Shown piece after piece: positions 35,404 to 44,058 of a stretch of 64,000 nt of DNA (within the stretch, counting starts at the first letter, position 1; each line of letters starts with the position of its first letter). Below the pieces are notes generated by a model, which had not been told where the DNA came from, did no database searches, and worked only from the letters and a program-made list of their open reading frames with translations. The stretch spans positions 26,130-90,129 of the forward strand of contig CAYPAV010000019.1 in assembly GCA_964408805.1 (NCBI GenBank), given 5' to 3'. The DNA is from CAYPAV01 sp964408805 (GTDB taxonomy: Bacteria > Pseudomonadota > Alphaproteobacteria > UBA8366). The translations under genes were made by a program, and so were the position numbers.

Positions 35404-36279
35404 TCAGCGGGCGCGGGTCTCGCGGTGAAAGATATAGAGCCCGCTCGCGACCACCAAAGCGGCGCCGGCCAATAGCCAGGCGTCGGGAAGGTCGCCCCAA
35501 ACGAGATATCCGAAGATGACCGCCCAGACGAGGGCGGTGTAGCGGAAGGGTGAGACGATCGACGCCTCGGCCCGGCTGAAGGATTCGATCATCAGGAAAT
35601 GGGCGCCGCCATTAAGGACGCCGAGCAGGGCAAAGAGGCCGATGTCGTTCAGGTCGGGCACGCGCCACGGCACCACGGCCGCCGAGGCGCATCCCGCAAG
35701 GCCGACGGCGGCGGTCGAATAAAGGAGGATCAGGTTCGAGGATTCGACGGCGCTGATCTTACGGGTGACGATATCGCGGAGCGCCCCGAAAAAAGCCGCC
35801 CCGAGCGCGACGAAGGCGGTCCATTGAAAGGCGTCCGGCGTCGGCCGCGCCATGATGACGACACCCGCGAAGCCGACGAGCACGGCCGACCAGCGCCGCC
35901 AACCGACCCGTTCGCCAAGCAGCGGTCCGGCCAGGGCCGAGATGAAAAGCGGCGCCGCGAAGGTAAAGGCGACGGCATCGGCGAGCGGCATCAGCCCCAA
36001 GGCGGTGATGATGAAGAAAGTCGAGCCGATGAAGCAGAGTGCGCGGAGGGCCTGGTTCTTGAAACTGTACGGCAGCAAGGCCCGAAAGCCGCCCCGGATC
36101 GTCGTCAGGAATAGGACGGGAACCAGGATAAAGGGACTCCTGATCGCGATGATTTGACCTGTCGGGTAATCCGCCGCGAGCCATTTCGCGACCGCGTCGT
36201 TCAGGGTCAGGAGTGCCAGGCCGGCGATCATCAGGCCGATCCCGGCGATGGGGGTATTCCTGTGGTCGGGTTCGGGCAC
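35404..36279 (-). CDS. DMT superfamily (EamA) transporter, copy A
   Basis: This 291-residue protein is made of two EamA repeats of five transmembrane segments each. Typical pieces are MIAGLALLTLNDAVAKWL, IRSPFILVPVLFL, GLMPLADAVAFTFAAPLF and FAGVVIMARP near the end of the first repeat. The family exports metabolites across the inner membrane. It is a clear paralogue of the gene just upstream, sharing motif order and length, so this is an old tandem duplication. It follows that gene with a 3-base gap. Confidence 0.86.
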   Translation of the reverse strand: MPEPDHRNTPIAGIGLMIAGLALLTLNDAVAKWLAADYPTGQIIAIRSPFILVPVLFLTTIRGGFRALLPYSFKNQALRALCFIGSTFFIITALGLMPLADAVAFTFAAPLFISALAGPLLGERVGWRRWSAVLVGFAGVVIMARPTPDAFQWTAFVALGAAFFGALRDIVTRKISAVESSNLILLYSTAAVGLAGCASAAVVPWRVPDLNDIGLFALLGVLNGGAHFLMIESFSRAEASIVSPFRYTALVWAVIFGYLVWGDLPDAWLLAGAALVVASGLYIFHRETRAR

Positions 36280-36282
36280 GTC

Positions 36283-37155
36283 TTATCGCCGCCGCGTTTC
36301 GCGCCGCAGGATATAGAGACCGCTCGCGATGACGATAGCGCCGCCGGTCAGGACAAACGCGTCCGGAATGTCCCTCCAAATTAGGTATCCGAATAGAACC
36401 GCCCAGATGGCGGCGCTGTATCGGAAGGGGGCGATGGTCGCGGCCTCCGCGATGCGGAAGCCGACGATCATGGCGTACTGGGCGACACCGTAACAGAACG
36501 CCATGAAGACGAGGATCAGCGTGTCCTCCAGCGTAGGCGTTACCCAGGCGAAGACCGCCAGGGACCCGGCCGCGAAAATGGGAATGAACTCCGACCAGAG
36601 CAGGATCGCATTCGAGGTTTCCGTATGTGCCATGCGCCGGGTCCAGAGGTCGCGAACAGCGATCGTCAACGCCGCGAGCACGCCGAGCAGAGCCGCTGGC
36701 TGCAGGAGATCCGGTGTCGGGCGAAGCATGATGATGACTCCGACGAACCCCGCCATCACCGCCGTCATGCGCCGCCAGCCCACCGCTTCCCCAAGAATGG
36801 ACCGGGAGAACAAGGTGACAAAGAGGGGGGCGGCGAAGAGAAGAGACTCCGCATCGGCCAGCGGCAGCAGGATCATGCTGATACCGATCAGCAGCGTCGC
36901 CACCGCGTTCAGGACGCCGCGAAAGACCTGGCTCTTGATATCGACCGGCCGTAAATCCGCCATTTTTCCCGTAAACCCGGCGATGGCGACAATCGGCAGG
37001 ATCACGACGATATTCCGCAAGAGAACGATCTCGCCGATCGAATAGGTGCCGCCAAGCCATTTCGTGGCCGCATCCGTGACCACCAGCAGAAACATCGCGA
37101 GCATCATCAGCAGGATGCCCTTGATTGTCGCGATTCGCTGCTCGGCGTCGGTCAT
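36283..37155 (-). CDS. DMT superfamily (EamA) transporter, copy B
   Basis: This 290-residue EamA-type inner-membrane protein is the tandem paralogue of the gene at 35404-36279. It has matching segments ILLMMLAMFLLVVTDAATKWL, MILLPLADAESLLFAAPLF and VGVIIMLRPTPDLLQ. I start it at MTDAEQRIATIK, which aligns with copy A; the upstream in-frame extension of 34 residues is basic and unlike the family. The two proteins may act as a pair or singly. The 279 bases between this gene and the plus-strand hydratase gene contain no supported gene and should hold both divergent promoters. Confidence 0.86.
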   Translation of the reverse strand: MTDAEQRIATIKGILLMMLAMFLLVVTDAATKWLGGTYSIGEIVLLRNIVVILPIVAIAGFTGKMADLRPVDIKSQVFRGVLNAVATLLIGISMILLPLADAESLLFAAPLFVTLFSRSILGEAVGWRRMTAVMAGFVGVIIMLRPTPDLLQPAALLGVLAALTIAVRDLWTRRMAHTETSNAILLWSEFIPIFAAGSLAVFAWVTPTLEDTLILVFMAFCYGVAQYAMIVGFRIAEAATIAPFRYSAAIWAVLFGYLIWRDIPDAFVLTGGAIVIASGLYILRRETRRR

Positions 37156-37434
37156 GGAGGCGATAATCCAGGGATCAAAGGGCGAGAGGGCGGAGGGAAC
37201 GGATCGAAACCGAACCGACACGCCTCGGCCCGTCCGTCGGCGCGCATCATACATCAATACCCTGATCCCGCCAGACTAGGCGCCGGACGCCCGGGTGGGT
37301 GTATGCTTGGGAAAATATTAGAAAGCGGACAGGACGCGATCACGGACTATATGCAGACCAAGAGCGTTTGGATCAGCACCCAGGCCGACCTGCCCGATCC
37401 CTTCGTAATCGGCTGGCGTCGGGAAAGGAAATCG
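37156..37434. promoter_or_regulatory. Divergent intergenic region between EamA copy B and the hydratase gene
   Basis: These 279 bases separate oppositely directed genes and should hold both promoters. In-frame ATGs upstream of each gene lie here but extend the proteins into sequence without family likeness. No clear palindrome or box was seen by eye. Confidence 0.4.
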
Positions 37435-38208
37435 ATGTCCGACTACGAGACCATCCGCTACGAGGTGCGCGACCGCGCGGCGGAGATCATCCTCTCGCGG
37501 CCCCCGGTGAACGCGATCAACATGGCGCTCGCCAGCGACGTCGTTGCCGCCTATGAACGCGCGCGCCGCGACGATTCGGTGCGCGCCGTCATCCTGCGAA
37601 GCGACTGCGAAAAGGCATTTAGCGCCGGCATGGATTTGGCGATGATGCGAGGCGGCAACAGCGACCGCATCCGACGTTTCCTCGAGGTCTTCTATTTCGA
37701 CATGCATCAGGCGCAGTATCGCATGGGCAAACCGACGATCGCCGCCCTGGAAGGGCCGGCGCGCGCCGCCGGCGTGACCCTCGCCGTCTCCTGCGATGTG
37801 CTGATCGCGGCGGACGATATCGACCTCTCCTATCCCGAAATCAATGTCGGGGTCATCCCGGCCATGCATTTCGTGCACCTGCCTCGTCAGATCGGCCGGC
37901 ACCGGGCTTTCGAGCTTCTCTTCAGCGGCAATCCGATCACCGCGACCGAGGCCGCCGAGCGGGGTCTGGTCAACCGGGCGGTGCCGCGGGGCGAGGTCTT
38001 GGAACAGGCGCGGGCATTGGCCGCCGAATTCGCCGAGAAATCACCCGTGGTCATGCGGCTGGCCCGCGACTCCTTCATGCGCGCGAACGATTTCGAATAC
38101 CGGCGCAACATCGAGAACGTGGTGGAGACGATCGGCCTGATTATGGAACAGCCCGACGCTTTGGAAGGATTGGACGCCTTCAATGAGAAGCGCAAGCCGA
38201 ATTGGTGA
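37435..38208 (+). CDS. Enoyl-CoA hydratase/isomerase family protein
   Basis: This 257-residue crotonase-fold protein has the oxyanion-hole segments FSAGMDLAMM and IAALEGPARAAGVTLAVSCDVLIAA, and SYPEINVGVIPAMHF, where hydratases usually carry a catalytic glutamate. The first catalytic Glu of true hydratases is not obvious (GPARAAG replaces the usual G-x-A-x-G-G-G), so an isomerase or other crotonase reaction is possible. The start at MSDYETIRYE follows a GGGAAAGGAAA site. It opens a run of six or seven plus-strand genes with short gaps. Confidence 0.83.
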   Translation: MSDYETIRYEVRDRAAEIILSRPPVNAINMALASDVVAAYERARRDDSVRAVILRSDCEKAFSAGMDLAMMRGGNSDRIRRFLEVFYFDMHQAQYRMGKPTIAALEGPARAAGVTLAVSCDVLIAADDIDLSYPEINVGVIPAMHFVHLPRQIGRHRAFELLFSGNPITATEAAERGLVNRAVPRGEVLEQARALAAEFAEKSPVVMRLARDSFMRANDFEYRRNIENVVETIGLIMEQPDALEGLDAFNEKRKPNW

Positions 38209-38234
38209 ACTGAGAGACGGGAGGACTCAAAAAC

Positions 38235-39251
38235 ATGGCCCAAAAATGGAAACAACGGCCCGAGGGATCGAACTGGGGCGAGTTCGGACCCGACGACCAG
38301 CTCGGGCGGCTCAATCATCTGACCGAGGAAAACACCTTACAGGCGGCGCGGGAGATCAAGGTCGGCCGGCGATTCTGCCTCAGCCTGCCGCTCGACGTGC
38401 CGCGGACCAATGCGACCAACGCCCGGCGGCAGCCGCCCGAATTCAAGCCGGTCGTCCGCGACGGCGAAGTTGCGTTCAACTTGATCCTCGGCAAATACAG
38501 CCCCGGCGAGACCGCGGTCAACAGCGACGACGCGGTGCTGATCTACAACCAGCATTCGACGCAGTGGGATTCCTTCGGTCACATGGGCTCGATGTTCGAC
38601 GCCAACGGCGACGGCGAGGCGGAGCCGATCCAATACAACGGTCACAGTATCTGTGACGAGAACGGCAAGCCGCGCTTCGGCGAACTCGGCGCCTGGAACC
38701 TCGGTATCGAGCACATGGCGCGGCAATGCGTCCAGGGCCGCGGTGTATTGGTGAACCTGAAACAGCATTACGGCGAGGAGAGCCACCCGGTCGGCTATGA
38801 CGACTTGATGCGAATCTTGGAGGCGGACGGTGTCGAGGTGGAGCAGGGGGATATTCTCGCCGTCTACACCGGTTACGCCGATCTGTTGCTTGCCCTCGGT
38901 AACGATATCCCGGCGGATCTTCCGGGCACGCGCTGCTCGGCGTTCGACGGGCGGGACGACAAGCTCTTGAAATGGATCGACGATAGCGGCATCGCGGCCC
39001 TGACCTGCGACAACCGGGCCGTCGAATACGAGCATGGCAGCCTGCCGGACGGCTGCGAGAGCGGGGCCATGCTGGCGATCCACGAGCTGTGCCTGTTCAA
39101 GCTCGGCATCCATCTCGGCGAGATGTTCTATTTCACCGAATTGGCCGAATGGTTGACGGCGAACAACCGCTATCGGTTCTTCATGACGGCGCCGCCGCTG
39201 CATTTGCCGGGGGCCGTGGGCTCGCCCGCCAATCCGATCGGAACCGTATGA
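38235..39251 (+). CDS. Cyclase family protein (kynurenine formamidase-like)
   Basis: This 338-residue protein is of the cyclase/KynB superfamily, metal-dependent hydrolases of amide or lactone bonds. The diagnostic metal region appears as HSTQWDSFGHMGSMFD near residue 110, a variant of H-x-G-T-H-x-D-x-x-x-H. Further family pieces are GRGVLVNL and GDILAVYTGYADLL. It is longer than typical KynB (about 210 residues), as are other members of this subfamily. The stop overlaps the start of the next gene (ATGA). Confidence 0.83.
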   Translation: MAQKWKQRPEGSNWGEFGPDDQLGRLNHLTEENTLQAAREIKVGRRFCLSLPLDVPRTNATNARRQPPEFKPVVRDGEVAFNLILGKYSPGETAVNSDDAVLIYNQHSTQWDSFGHMGSMFDANGDGEAEPIQYNGHSICDENGKPRFGELGAWNLGIEHMARQCVQGRGVLVNLKQHYGEESHPVGYDDLMRILEADGVEVEQGDILAVYTGYADLLLALGNDIPADLPGTRCSAFDGRDDKLLKWIDDSGIAALTCDNRAVEYEHGSLPDGCESGAMLAIHELCLFKLGIHLGEMFYFTELAEWLTANNRYRFFMTAPPLHLPGAVGSPANPIGTV

Positions 39252-40084
39252 CCCTTATTCCCGAGATCATCGAGGCCGATGCGACGGGCGATATCGCCCG
39301 TATCTACGGCGAGATCCGAACCCGGTTCGCGGTGCCCGCGGTCTCGACGATTTGGCGTCATGTCGCGACCGTGCCGGGTGGCCTCGAATGGGCCTGGGCC
39401 TGCCTGGAGCCGGCAGTGACAAGTGGTGATTTCCAGGAGACCGCATGGGGCCTGGCCGAGACCCTGTCGGCACCGCCTTTGGCCGCCGTACCGGTGCCCG
39501 CCCTTCGGGTCATGGGGGTCGACAAGGCGGTGGCCCGATCGATCCGCGATGTCTATGCCGGGTATAACCGGAACAATCCGCTGAACGTTCTGTTCGGTTG
39601 CCTGTTGAAGCGGATGCTGATCCTGGGTCCCAAGGGGTCGGGCTACACGCCCGGCCGGTCGGATTGGTTGCCGCCGCCCTTGGCGGAGATGGTCTCGATG
39701 GTGCAGCCGGCGGAGATGCCGCCGGAGGTCTTGGCGCTCGCCTCGGAGATCGGCTCCTGGGGGTTTCCGCCCGAGCAGCGTTGGGTGCCCGGCGTCTATC
39801 GTCATCTCGCCCATTGGCCGGGCTATCTCGCCCATGTGGGCGCCGTGATCTGGCCGTATCTTGAGTCAGGCGAGTTGAAGGACGCCGGTACGGCCATGGT
39901 AACGGCCGCCGAGGCCGCCGCCGACGAGCTGCATAAGGCGCTGCCCCCACCCGATGACCGCCTCAAAGCACCCGACGGCGATACCTCGGCCGAGCTGATC
40001 GCGGTGCTCGATAGCCTGATCCCGAAAATCCCCGAGATGATCGTCATTTGCAAATTGTTGGATGACGCACTGCCGACCGATTGA
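39248..40084 (+). CDS. DehI-like (halocarboxylic acid dehalogenase) family protein
   Basis: This 278-residue, mostly helical protein begins IPEIIEADATGDIARIYGEI and continues VSTIWRHVATVPGGLEWAW, which I recognise from proteins annotated as DehI-family. Group I 2-haloacid dehalogenases have two such helical repeats, and a weak second repeat starts near residue 170 (EVLALASEIGS). Whether the dehalogenase active site is kept cannot be judged here, and most homologues are untested. It overlaps the cyclase gene by ATGA, so the two are coupled. Confidence 0.55.
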   Translation: MTLIPEIIEADATGDIARIYGEIRTRFAVPAVSTIWRHVATVPGGLEWAWACLEPAVTSGDFQETAWGLAETLSAPPLAAVPVPALRVMGVDKAVARSIRDVYAGYNRNNPLNVLFGCLLKRMLILGPKGSGYTPGRSDWLPPPLAEMVSMVQPAEMPPEVLALASEIGSWGFPPEQRWVPGVYRHLAHWPGYLAHVGAVIWPYLESGELKDAGTAMVTAAEAAADELHKALPPPDDRLKAPDGDTSAELIAVLDSLIPKIPEMIVICKLLDDALPTD

Positions 40085-40100
40085 AAACCAAGGAGTGAGC

Positions 40101-41123
40101 ATGGCTGAAACCGTTCATCTGACACTCGACGACGTGCACCAATTGGCGCGCGAAGTCTTCTCCGCCAACGGCATGTCGGAGGTCAATACAAGGATCATGG
40201 CGGACCTGGTCACGCGGGCGGAGCGCGACGGTGCCCATGCGCACGGTCTCTTCCGGCTGCCGGGATACGTCCAATCGATGAAGAGCGGCCGCTGCGACGG
40301 TACCGCCGTTCCCGTCGTCGAGGATGCGGGGCCCGGACTGGTCCGGGTCGATGCCAAGTTCGGCTTCGCGCCGCCGGCACTCGCGGCCGGCTATCCGATG
40401 CTGATCGAGAAGGCGCGCGGGCAGGGCATCGCCGCGATGGCGCTGGTCGACAATCATAATTTCAACGCTCTTTGGTGCGATATCGAACCGTTGGCGGAGG
40501 CCGGATTGATTGCCATGTCGTGTTCGAATTCGCGGGCCTTCATGGTGCCGTGGGGCGGCAAGAAGCCGATGTTCGGGACCAACCCGTTCGCCTTCGCCTG
40601 TCCACGAGCCGACGGGCCGCCGATGATCTTCGATATGGCGACGGCCGCGATGTCCCGAGGCGAGATCATGATCGCCGCCCGCGACGGCCATGAAGTCGCC
40701 GAGGGGGCGGGGGTCGATAAGAACGGCAATCCGACGACCGATCCCAGTGAAATTCTGGCGGGCGCGCAATTGCCGTTCGGCGGCTACAAGGGAGCGGCGG
40801 TGGTGTTGATGGTCGAACTTCTGGGAGCCCTTCTGACCGGAGGGCGCAACAGCACCGAAGCGACCGCCTACCAGGCCGATTTTGGCGATCCAGGCCCGTC
40901 GACGGCTGGCCAGTTCGTAATGGCCATCGATCCGGGGAGTTTCCATGGCGGCGATGCGGACGCGTTCCTGGCGCGCGCGGAAATGCTGTTCACGGCAATC
41001 ACGGAGGACGGGGCCCGCCTACCGGCCGATCGTCGCTACGCGGCGCGGGCCACAACGGGCGAGACCGGGATCGACATCCCAAAGTCGCTCCAAGATGAAA
41101 TCATCGAGATGAAGGGAGGCTGA
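40101..41123 (+). CDS. Ldh family oxidoreductase (malate/L-lactate/ureidoglycolate dehydrogenase type)
   Basis: This 340-residue NAD(P)-dependent 2-hydroxyacid dehydrogenase is of the type-2 malate/lactate family. Typical features are the AHAHGLFRLPGYV histidine region near residue 45, ALVDNHNFNALW, the PMFGTNPFAFACP dinucleotide segment and PFGGYKGAAVVLMVEL. The ATG follows AAGGAGTGAGC directly. It reduces a 2-oxoacid or oxidises a 2-hydroxyacid; the substrate is unknown. Three bases separate it from the GFA-family gene. Confidence 0.87.
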   Translation: MAETVHLTLDDVHQLAREVFSANGMSEVNTRIMADLVTRAERDGAHAHGLFRLPGYVQSMKSGRCDGTAVPVVEDAGPGLVRVDAKFGFAPPALAAGYPMLIEKARGQGIAAMALVDNHNFNALWCDIEPLAEAGLIAMSCSNSRAFMVPWGGKKPMFGTNPFAFACPRADGPPMIFDMATAAMSRGEIMIAARDGHEVAEGAGVDKNGNPTTDPSEILAGAQLPFGGYKGAAVVLMVELLGALLTGGRNSTEATAYQADFGDPGPSTAGQFVMAIDPGSFHGGDADAFLARAEMLFTAITEDGARLPADRRYAARATTGETGIDIPKSLQDEIIEMKGG

Positions 41124-41126
41124 ACA

Positions 41127-41510
41127 ATGACCCTCTACCATGGCAGCTGTCATTGCGGCGCGATCAAATTCGAGGTCGAGGCCGATCTAAGCAAGATCAC
41201 CCGCTGCACCTGTTCGATCTGTCGCAAGAAGGGCGCGCTGCTCACGCGCGCCAAACCCTCCGACCTGCGGATCGTCGAGGGCGAGGAGGCGATGGCGCTC
41301 TATCAGTTCAACAAGAAGATCGCGAAGCACTATTTCTGCGCCGAATGCGGTGTTCATACCTTCGGGCATCCGCGCGCGGCACCCGACATGCTGGTCATCA
41401 ACGTGAATACCCTCGACGATTTCGACGTCAACGAAGCGACCTATGAACTCAACATCTTCGACGGCAAGAACTGGGAAGACGCCTTCGCGCGAAGCCAGCA
41501 GGCGAAATAG
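41127..41510 (+). CDS. GFA family protein (glutathione-dependent formaldehyde-activating enzyme-like)
   Basis: This 127-residue zinc-binding protein of the GFA/CENP-V fold has cysteines in HGSCHCGAIKFEVE, RCTCSICRKKG and YFCAECGVHTFG, which form the structural and catalytic zinc sites. The short length is typical. GFA proteins bind glutathione or formaldehyde adducts, but the family is broad. It sits between the Ldh-type gene and an FAD oxidoreductase, with 3- and 11-base gaps, so it is co-transcribed. Confidence 0.88.
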   Translation: MTLYHGSCHCGAIKFEVEADLSKITRCTCSICRKKGALLTRAKPSDLRIVEGEEAMALYQFNKKIAKHYFCAECGVHTFGHPRAAPDMLVINVNTLDDFDVNEATYELNIFDGKNWEDAFARSQQAK

Positions 41511-41521
41511 CGGCGTCGGCA

Positions 41522-42685
41522 ATGTCATATGACGTCCTGGTCATCGGCGGCGGACTGATCGGTTCCAGCGTCGCCTATCATCTCGCACGCCGAGACGGCG
41601 ACGGCCGTATTGCCGTCGTCGAACCCGATCCGACTTATGAGTTTGCGACAACGCCTCGGGGATCGGGGGGCGTGCGGCAGCTCTTCAGTCGGCCCGAGAA
41701 CGTGGCCTTGGGCGCCTATGGCCTCGACGCCTACCGCGACTTCGCGGAGACGATGGCGGTCGACGGCGAGCCGGCGGAGATTTCCTTCAAGCCGCAGGGT
41801 TATCTCTTTCTCTCGGACGGCGGCGGCGGGCGCCGGATGGAGGAGAACTTCCGGACTCAGACGGCAAACGGCGTAGCCGCCGAGCTCCTCGACCAAGCGG
41901 CGCTGAAGGCGCGTTATCCGTCGGTGAATTTCGAGGACGTGTCCCTCGGCGTGCTCTCGGCCGGCGACGCGTGGATTGATCCGCACGCCGCCTTGATGGG
42001 TTTTCGCCGGAAGGCGCGGTCGCTCGGGGTCGAATATATCCAGGACCGGGTCGTTGATTGGACGGGCGAGGGTGGCTTGGCGCGCGTGGTGGAACTGGAA
42101 TCAGGGGGGACGATCGCCGCTGATGCCTTCGTGCTGGCGACGGGGGCCTGGACGGGCGAGGTCGGCCGCCTCATCGGCTGGGATCTGCCGATCGAACCGA
42201 TGTCGCGCCAGACCCATTATTTCCTGTGCAAGACGGAACTCGAGAACTTGCCCTTTCTCAAGGCGGAAAGCGATCTCGCTTTTCGGCCGGAAGGGGCGGG
42301 GTATACCGGCGGGATCGCGGATTGGACCGTCGCCGGCGGCTGGAACTGGAACTACGCGCCGGACTGGTTCGAGACCAAGGTGTGGCCCGCCCTTGCGCAC
42401 CGGGTGCCGGCGATGGCCGAACTCCGCCTCGAGCGGACTTGGGCCTGCCATTACGAAAGGAACACGCTCGATCTGAACGGCATCATCGGGCGCTGGGAGG
42501 GTGGCATGGAGAACGCTTATGTCGCGGCGGGTTTCTCCGGCCACGGCATCATGCAGGCGCCGGGGGCCGGGCGCGCGATTTCCGAATTGATCCTCGATGG
42601 CGGTTACCAAACCATCGACCTGACGCGACTCGGTTACGGCCGGGCGCTGGCGAACGAGCCCTATCCGGAACTCGGGATCGTTTAG
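41522..42685 (+). CDS. FAD-dependent oxidoreductase (DAO family)
   Basis: This 387-residue amine/amino-acid oxidase-type flavoprotein has the N-terminal dinucleotide fold VLVIGGGLIGSSVAYHLARRD, FVLATGAWTGEVGRLIGWDLP in the middle and a C-terminal AGFSGHGIMQAPGAGRAISELI. It probably oxidises a secondary amine or amino acid such as a sarcosine- or glycine-like compound. The TAG stop is the first three bases of the 263-bp foldback element, so insertion of that element trimmed or redefined the C-terminus. Confidence 0.87.
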   Translation: MSYDVLVIGGGLIGSSVAYHLARRDGDGRIAVVEPDPTYEFATTPRGSGGVRQLFSRPENVALGAYGLDAYRDFAETMAVDGEPAEISFKPQGYLFLSDGGGGRRMEENFRTQTANGVAAELLDQAALKARYPSVNFEDVSLGVLSAGDAWIDPHAALMGFRRKARSLGVEYIQDRVVDWTGEGGLARVVELESGGTIAADAFVLATGAWTGEVGRLIGWDLPIEPMSRQTHYFLCKTELENLPFLKAESDLAFRPEGAGYTGGIADWTVAGGWNWNYAPDWFETKVWPALAHRVPAMAELRLERTWACHYERNTLDLNGIIGRWEGGMENAYVAAGFSGHGIMQAPGAGRAISELILDGGYQTIDLTRLGYGRALANEPYPELGIV

Positions 42686-42945
42686 AGCCTGTCATGATAT
42701 TACGGAAGCACTGAGATCGTTTCTCCGGTTTTCCCGTTAGGAGAGGGCGCGAAGGCGATGTGGGGCATCGGCGAGCGTACTCGACGCGACGGGGGAGCCG
42801 GAGAAACGACCGAAGGCGGCGTCTCCAGCCCGCCGGACGTCGTCAGACCCCGCTTGCGATGCGCCAGCATCGCGGCGCGTGCCCTTCCTAGCCAGCGGGA
42901 TGGAGACGCCGTCTCAGCGCTTCCGTAATATCATGACAGGCTCTA
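42683..42945. mobile_element. 263-bp foldback MITE-like element between convergent genes
   Basis: The element is bounded by 34-bp terminal inverted repeats (42683-42716 and 42912-42945) that match at all but one position. The outer part, starting TAGAGCCTGTC, is identical over 27 bases. Inside lie two more inverted repeats: GTTTCTCCGG at 42719-42728 pairs with 42798-42807, and a 16-bp near-perfect pair joins 42818-42833 with 42895-42910. There is no coding capacity. If the outermost TA is taken as target, it is duplicated on both sides, as with IS630/Tc1-mariner-type insertions. Each flanking gene stops at the terminal TAG. Confidence 0.75.
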
Positions 42946-43947
42946 GACCCGGATCACGATCTTGCCGAAATGGCCGCCTGATTTCATCAGGTGATACGCC
43001 TGTGGGGCCTCGTCGAACGCGAACGTCTTGTCGATTACGGGTCGGAGACTGGACTCCGAGATCGCGCGGTTCATGTCCTCGAACATTCGCCGGCTGCCGA
43101 CATAGATGCCCTGCACCCGAAGCCCCTTTCGCATCAGGCTCAGCGGGTTGACTGTGCCACCCATCAGGGTGCCGATCATTCCGATCGACCCTCCCACCCG
43201 GGAAGCGGCGATCGACCGGTCGAGCGTACCCGGCCCGCCGACCTCAACCACGTGATCGACGCCGCGCCCGTCGGTCAGATCCATGACGGCATCCTGCCAT
43301 TCCGGTGTCGACGCGTAATTGATCGTCTCCGTTGCGCCCAATTCGCCAAGACGGGCAAGTTTCTCGTCGCTGGAGGAGGTATGGATGACCCGGGCACCCC
43401 GCATCGACGCGAACTGAAGCGCGAAGATCGAGACACCGCCGGTGCCGAGCAGAAGCACGGTGTCGTCCTGACCGATATCGGCGATTTCGACCAAGCTATG
43501 CCAAGCGGTAACTGCGGCGCAGGGCAGGGTCGCCGCTTCTTCGTCGGAGAGATGGTCCGGCGTCGAAACGAGTCCGTCCTGATCGAGCACCGCGTATTCC
43601 GTCAGCAACCCGTCGAGCGTGCCCCCGAGGGCATTCGCCTGATGGTCGGGCGTCATGCCGCCGTCGAGCCATGTTTGCATGAAGATGCCCATCACCCGAT
43701 CGCCATGACGGAACCGCTCGACCCCTTCGCCGACCGCCGTGACCTCGCCCGCGCCATCCGAGTTCGGAATTGTCGGATAGGGGAGGCCGCGCGCCGCGGG
43801 ATCGAGGATCGTGCCCAAGTCGCGGTAATTGATAGAGGACGCACGAATGCGCACCTGTACCTGGCCGGGGGCGGGCTCGGGGATTGGGCGCTCGGCGAGT
43901 CGGAGGGCATCGATGCCGTTTGGCGAGACAATCTCGTAAGTTTTCAT
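42943..43947 (-). CDS. Zinc-type alcohol dehydrogenase/quinone oxidoreductase-like (MDR) protein
   Basis: This 334-residue medium-chain reductase has the N-terminal catalytic domain with INYRDLGTIL and PYPTIPNSDGAGEV, then the nucleotide motif VLLLGTGGVSIFALQFA near residue 165, and a late GGHFGKIVIRV. The structural zinc cysteines are absent, which favours the NADPH-dependent quinone-reductase-like branch. The TAG stop comes from the right end of the foldback element, so the natural C-terminus may have been slightly altered. It is divergent from the ammonium transporter. Confidence 0.86.
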   Translation of the reverse strand: MKTYEIVSPNGIDALRLAERPIPEPAPGQVQVRIRASSINYRDLGTILDPAARGLPYPTIPNSDGAGEVTAVGEGVERFRHGDRVMGIFMQTWLDGGMTPDHQANALGGTLDGLLTEYAVLDQDGLVSTPDHLSDEEAATLPCAAVTAWHSLVEIADIGQDDTVLLLGTGGVSIFALQFASMRGARVIHTSSSDEKLARLGELGATETINYASTPEWQDAVMDLTDGRGVDHVVEVGGPGTLDRSIAASRVGGSIGMIGTLMGGTVNPLSLMRKGLRVQGIYVGSRRMFEDMNRAISESSLRPVIDKTFAFDEAPQAYHLMKSGGHFGKIVIRV

Positions 43948-44058
43948 CGCAAACTCCGGAAAATCACGGACTTCGACGATTTTAGTCCGAATTGTCTTTA
44001 TCTCCAGGTGGACCGGCTTTTAGAATACTTATCTGGGATACATGGGAGGACACCTTCA

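Noticed and set aside
43948..44058. A possible sigma-54 promoter in front of amt
   Set aside because: TGGACC with a following TTTTAG is only a weak match to the -24/-12 consensus and lacks the expected GC at -12.
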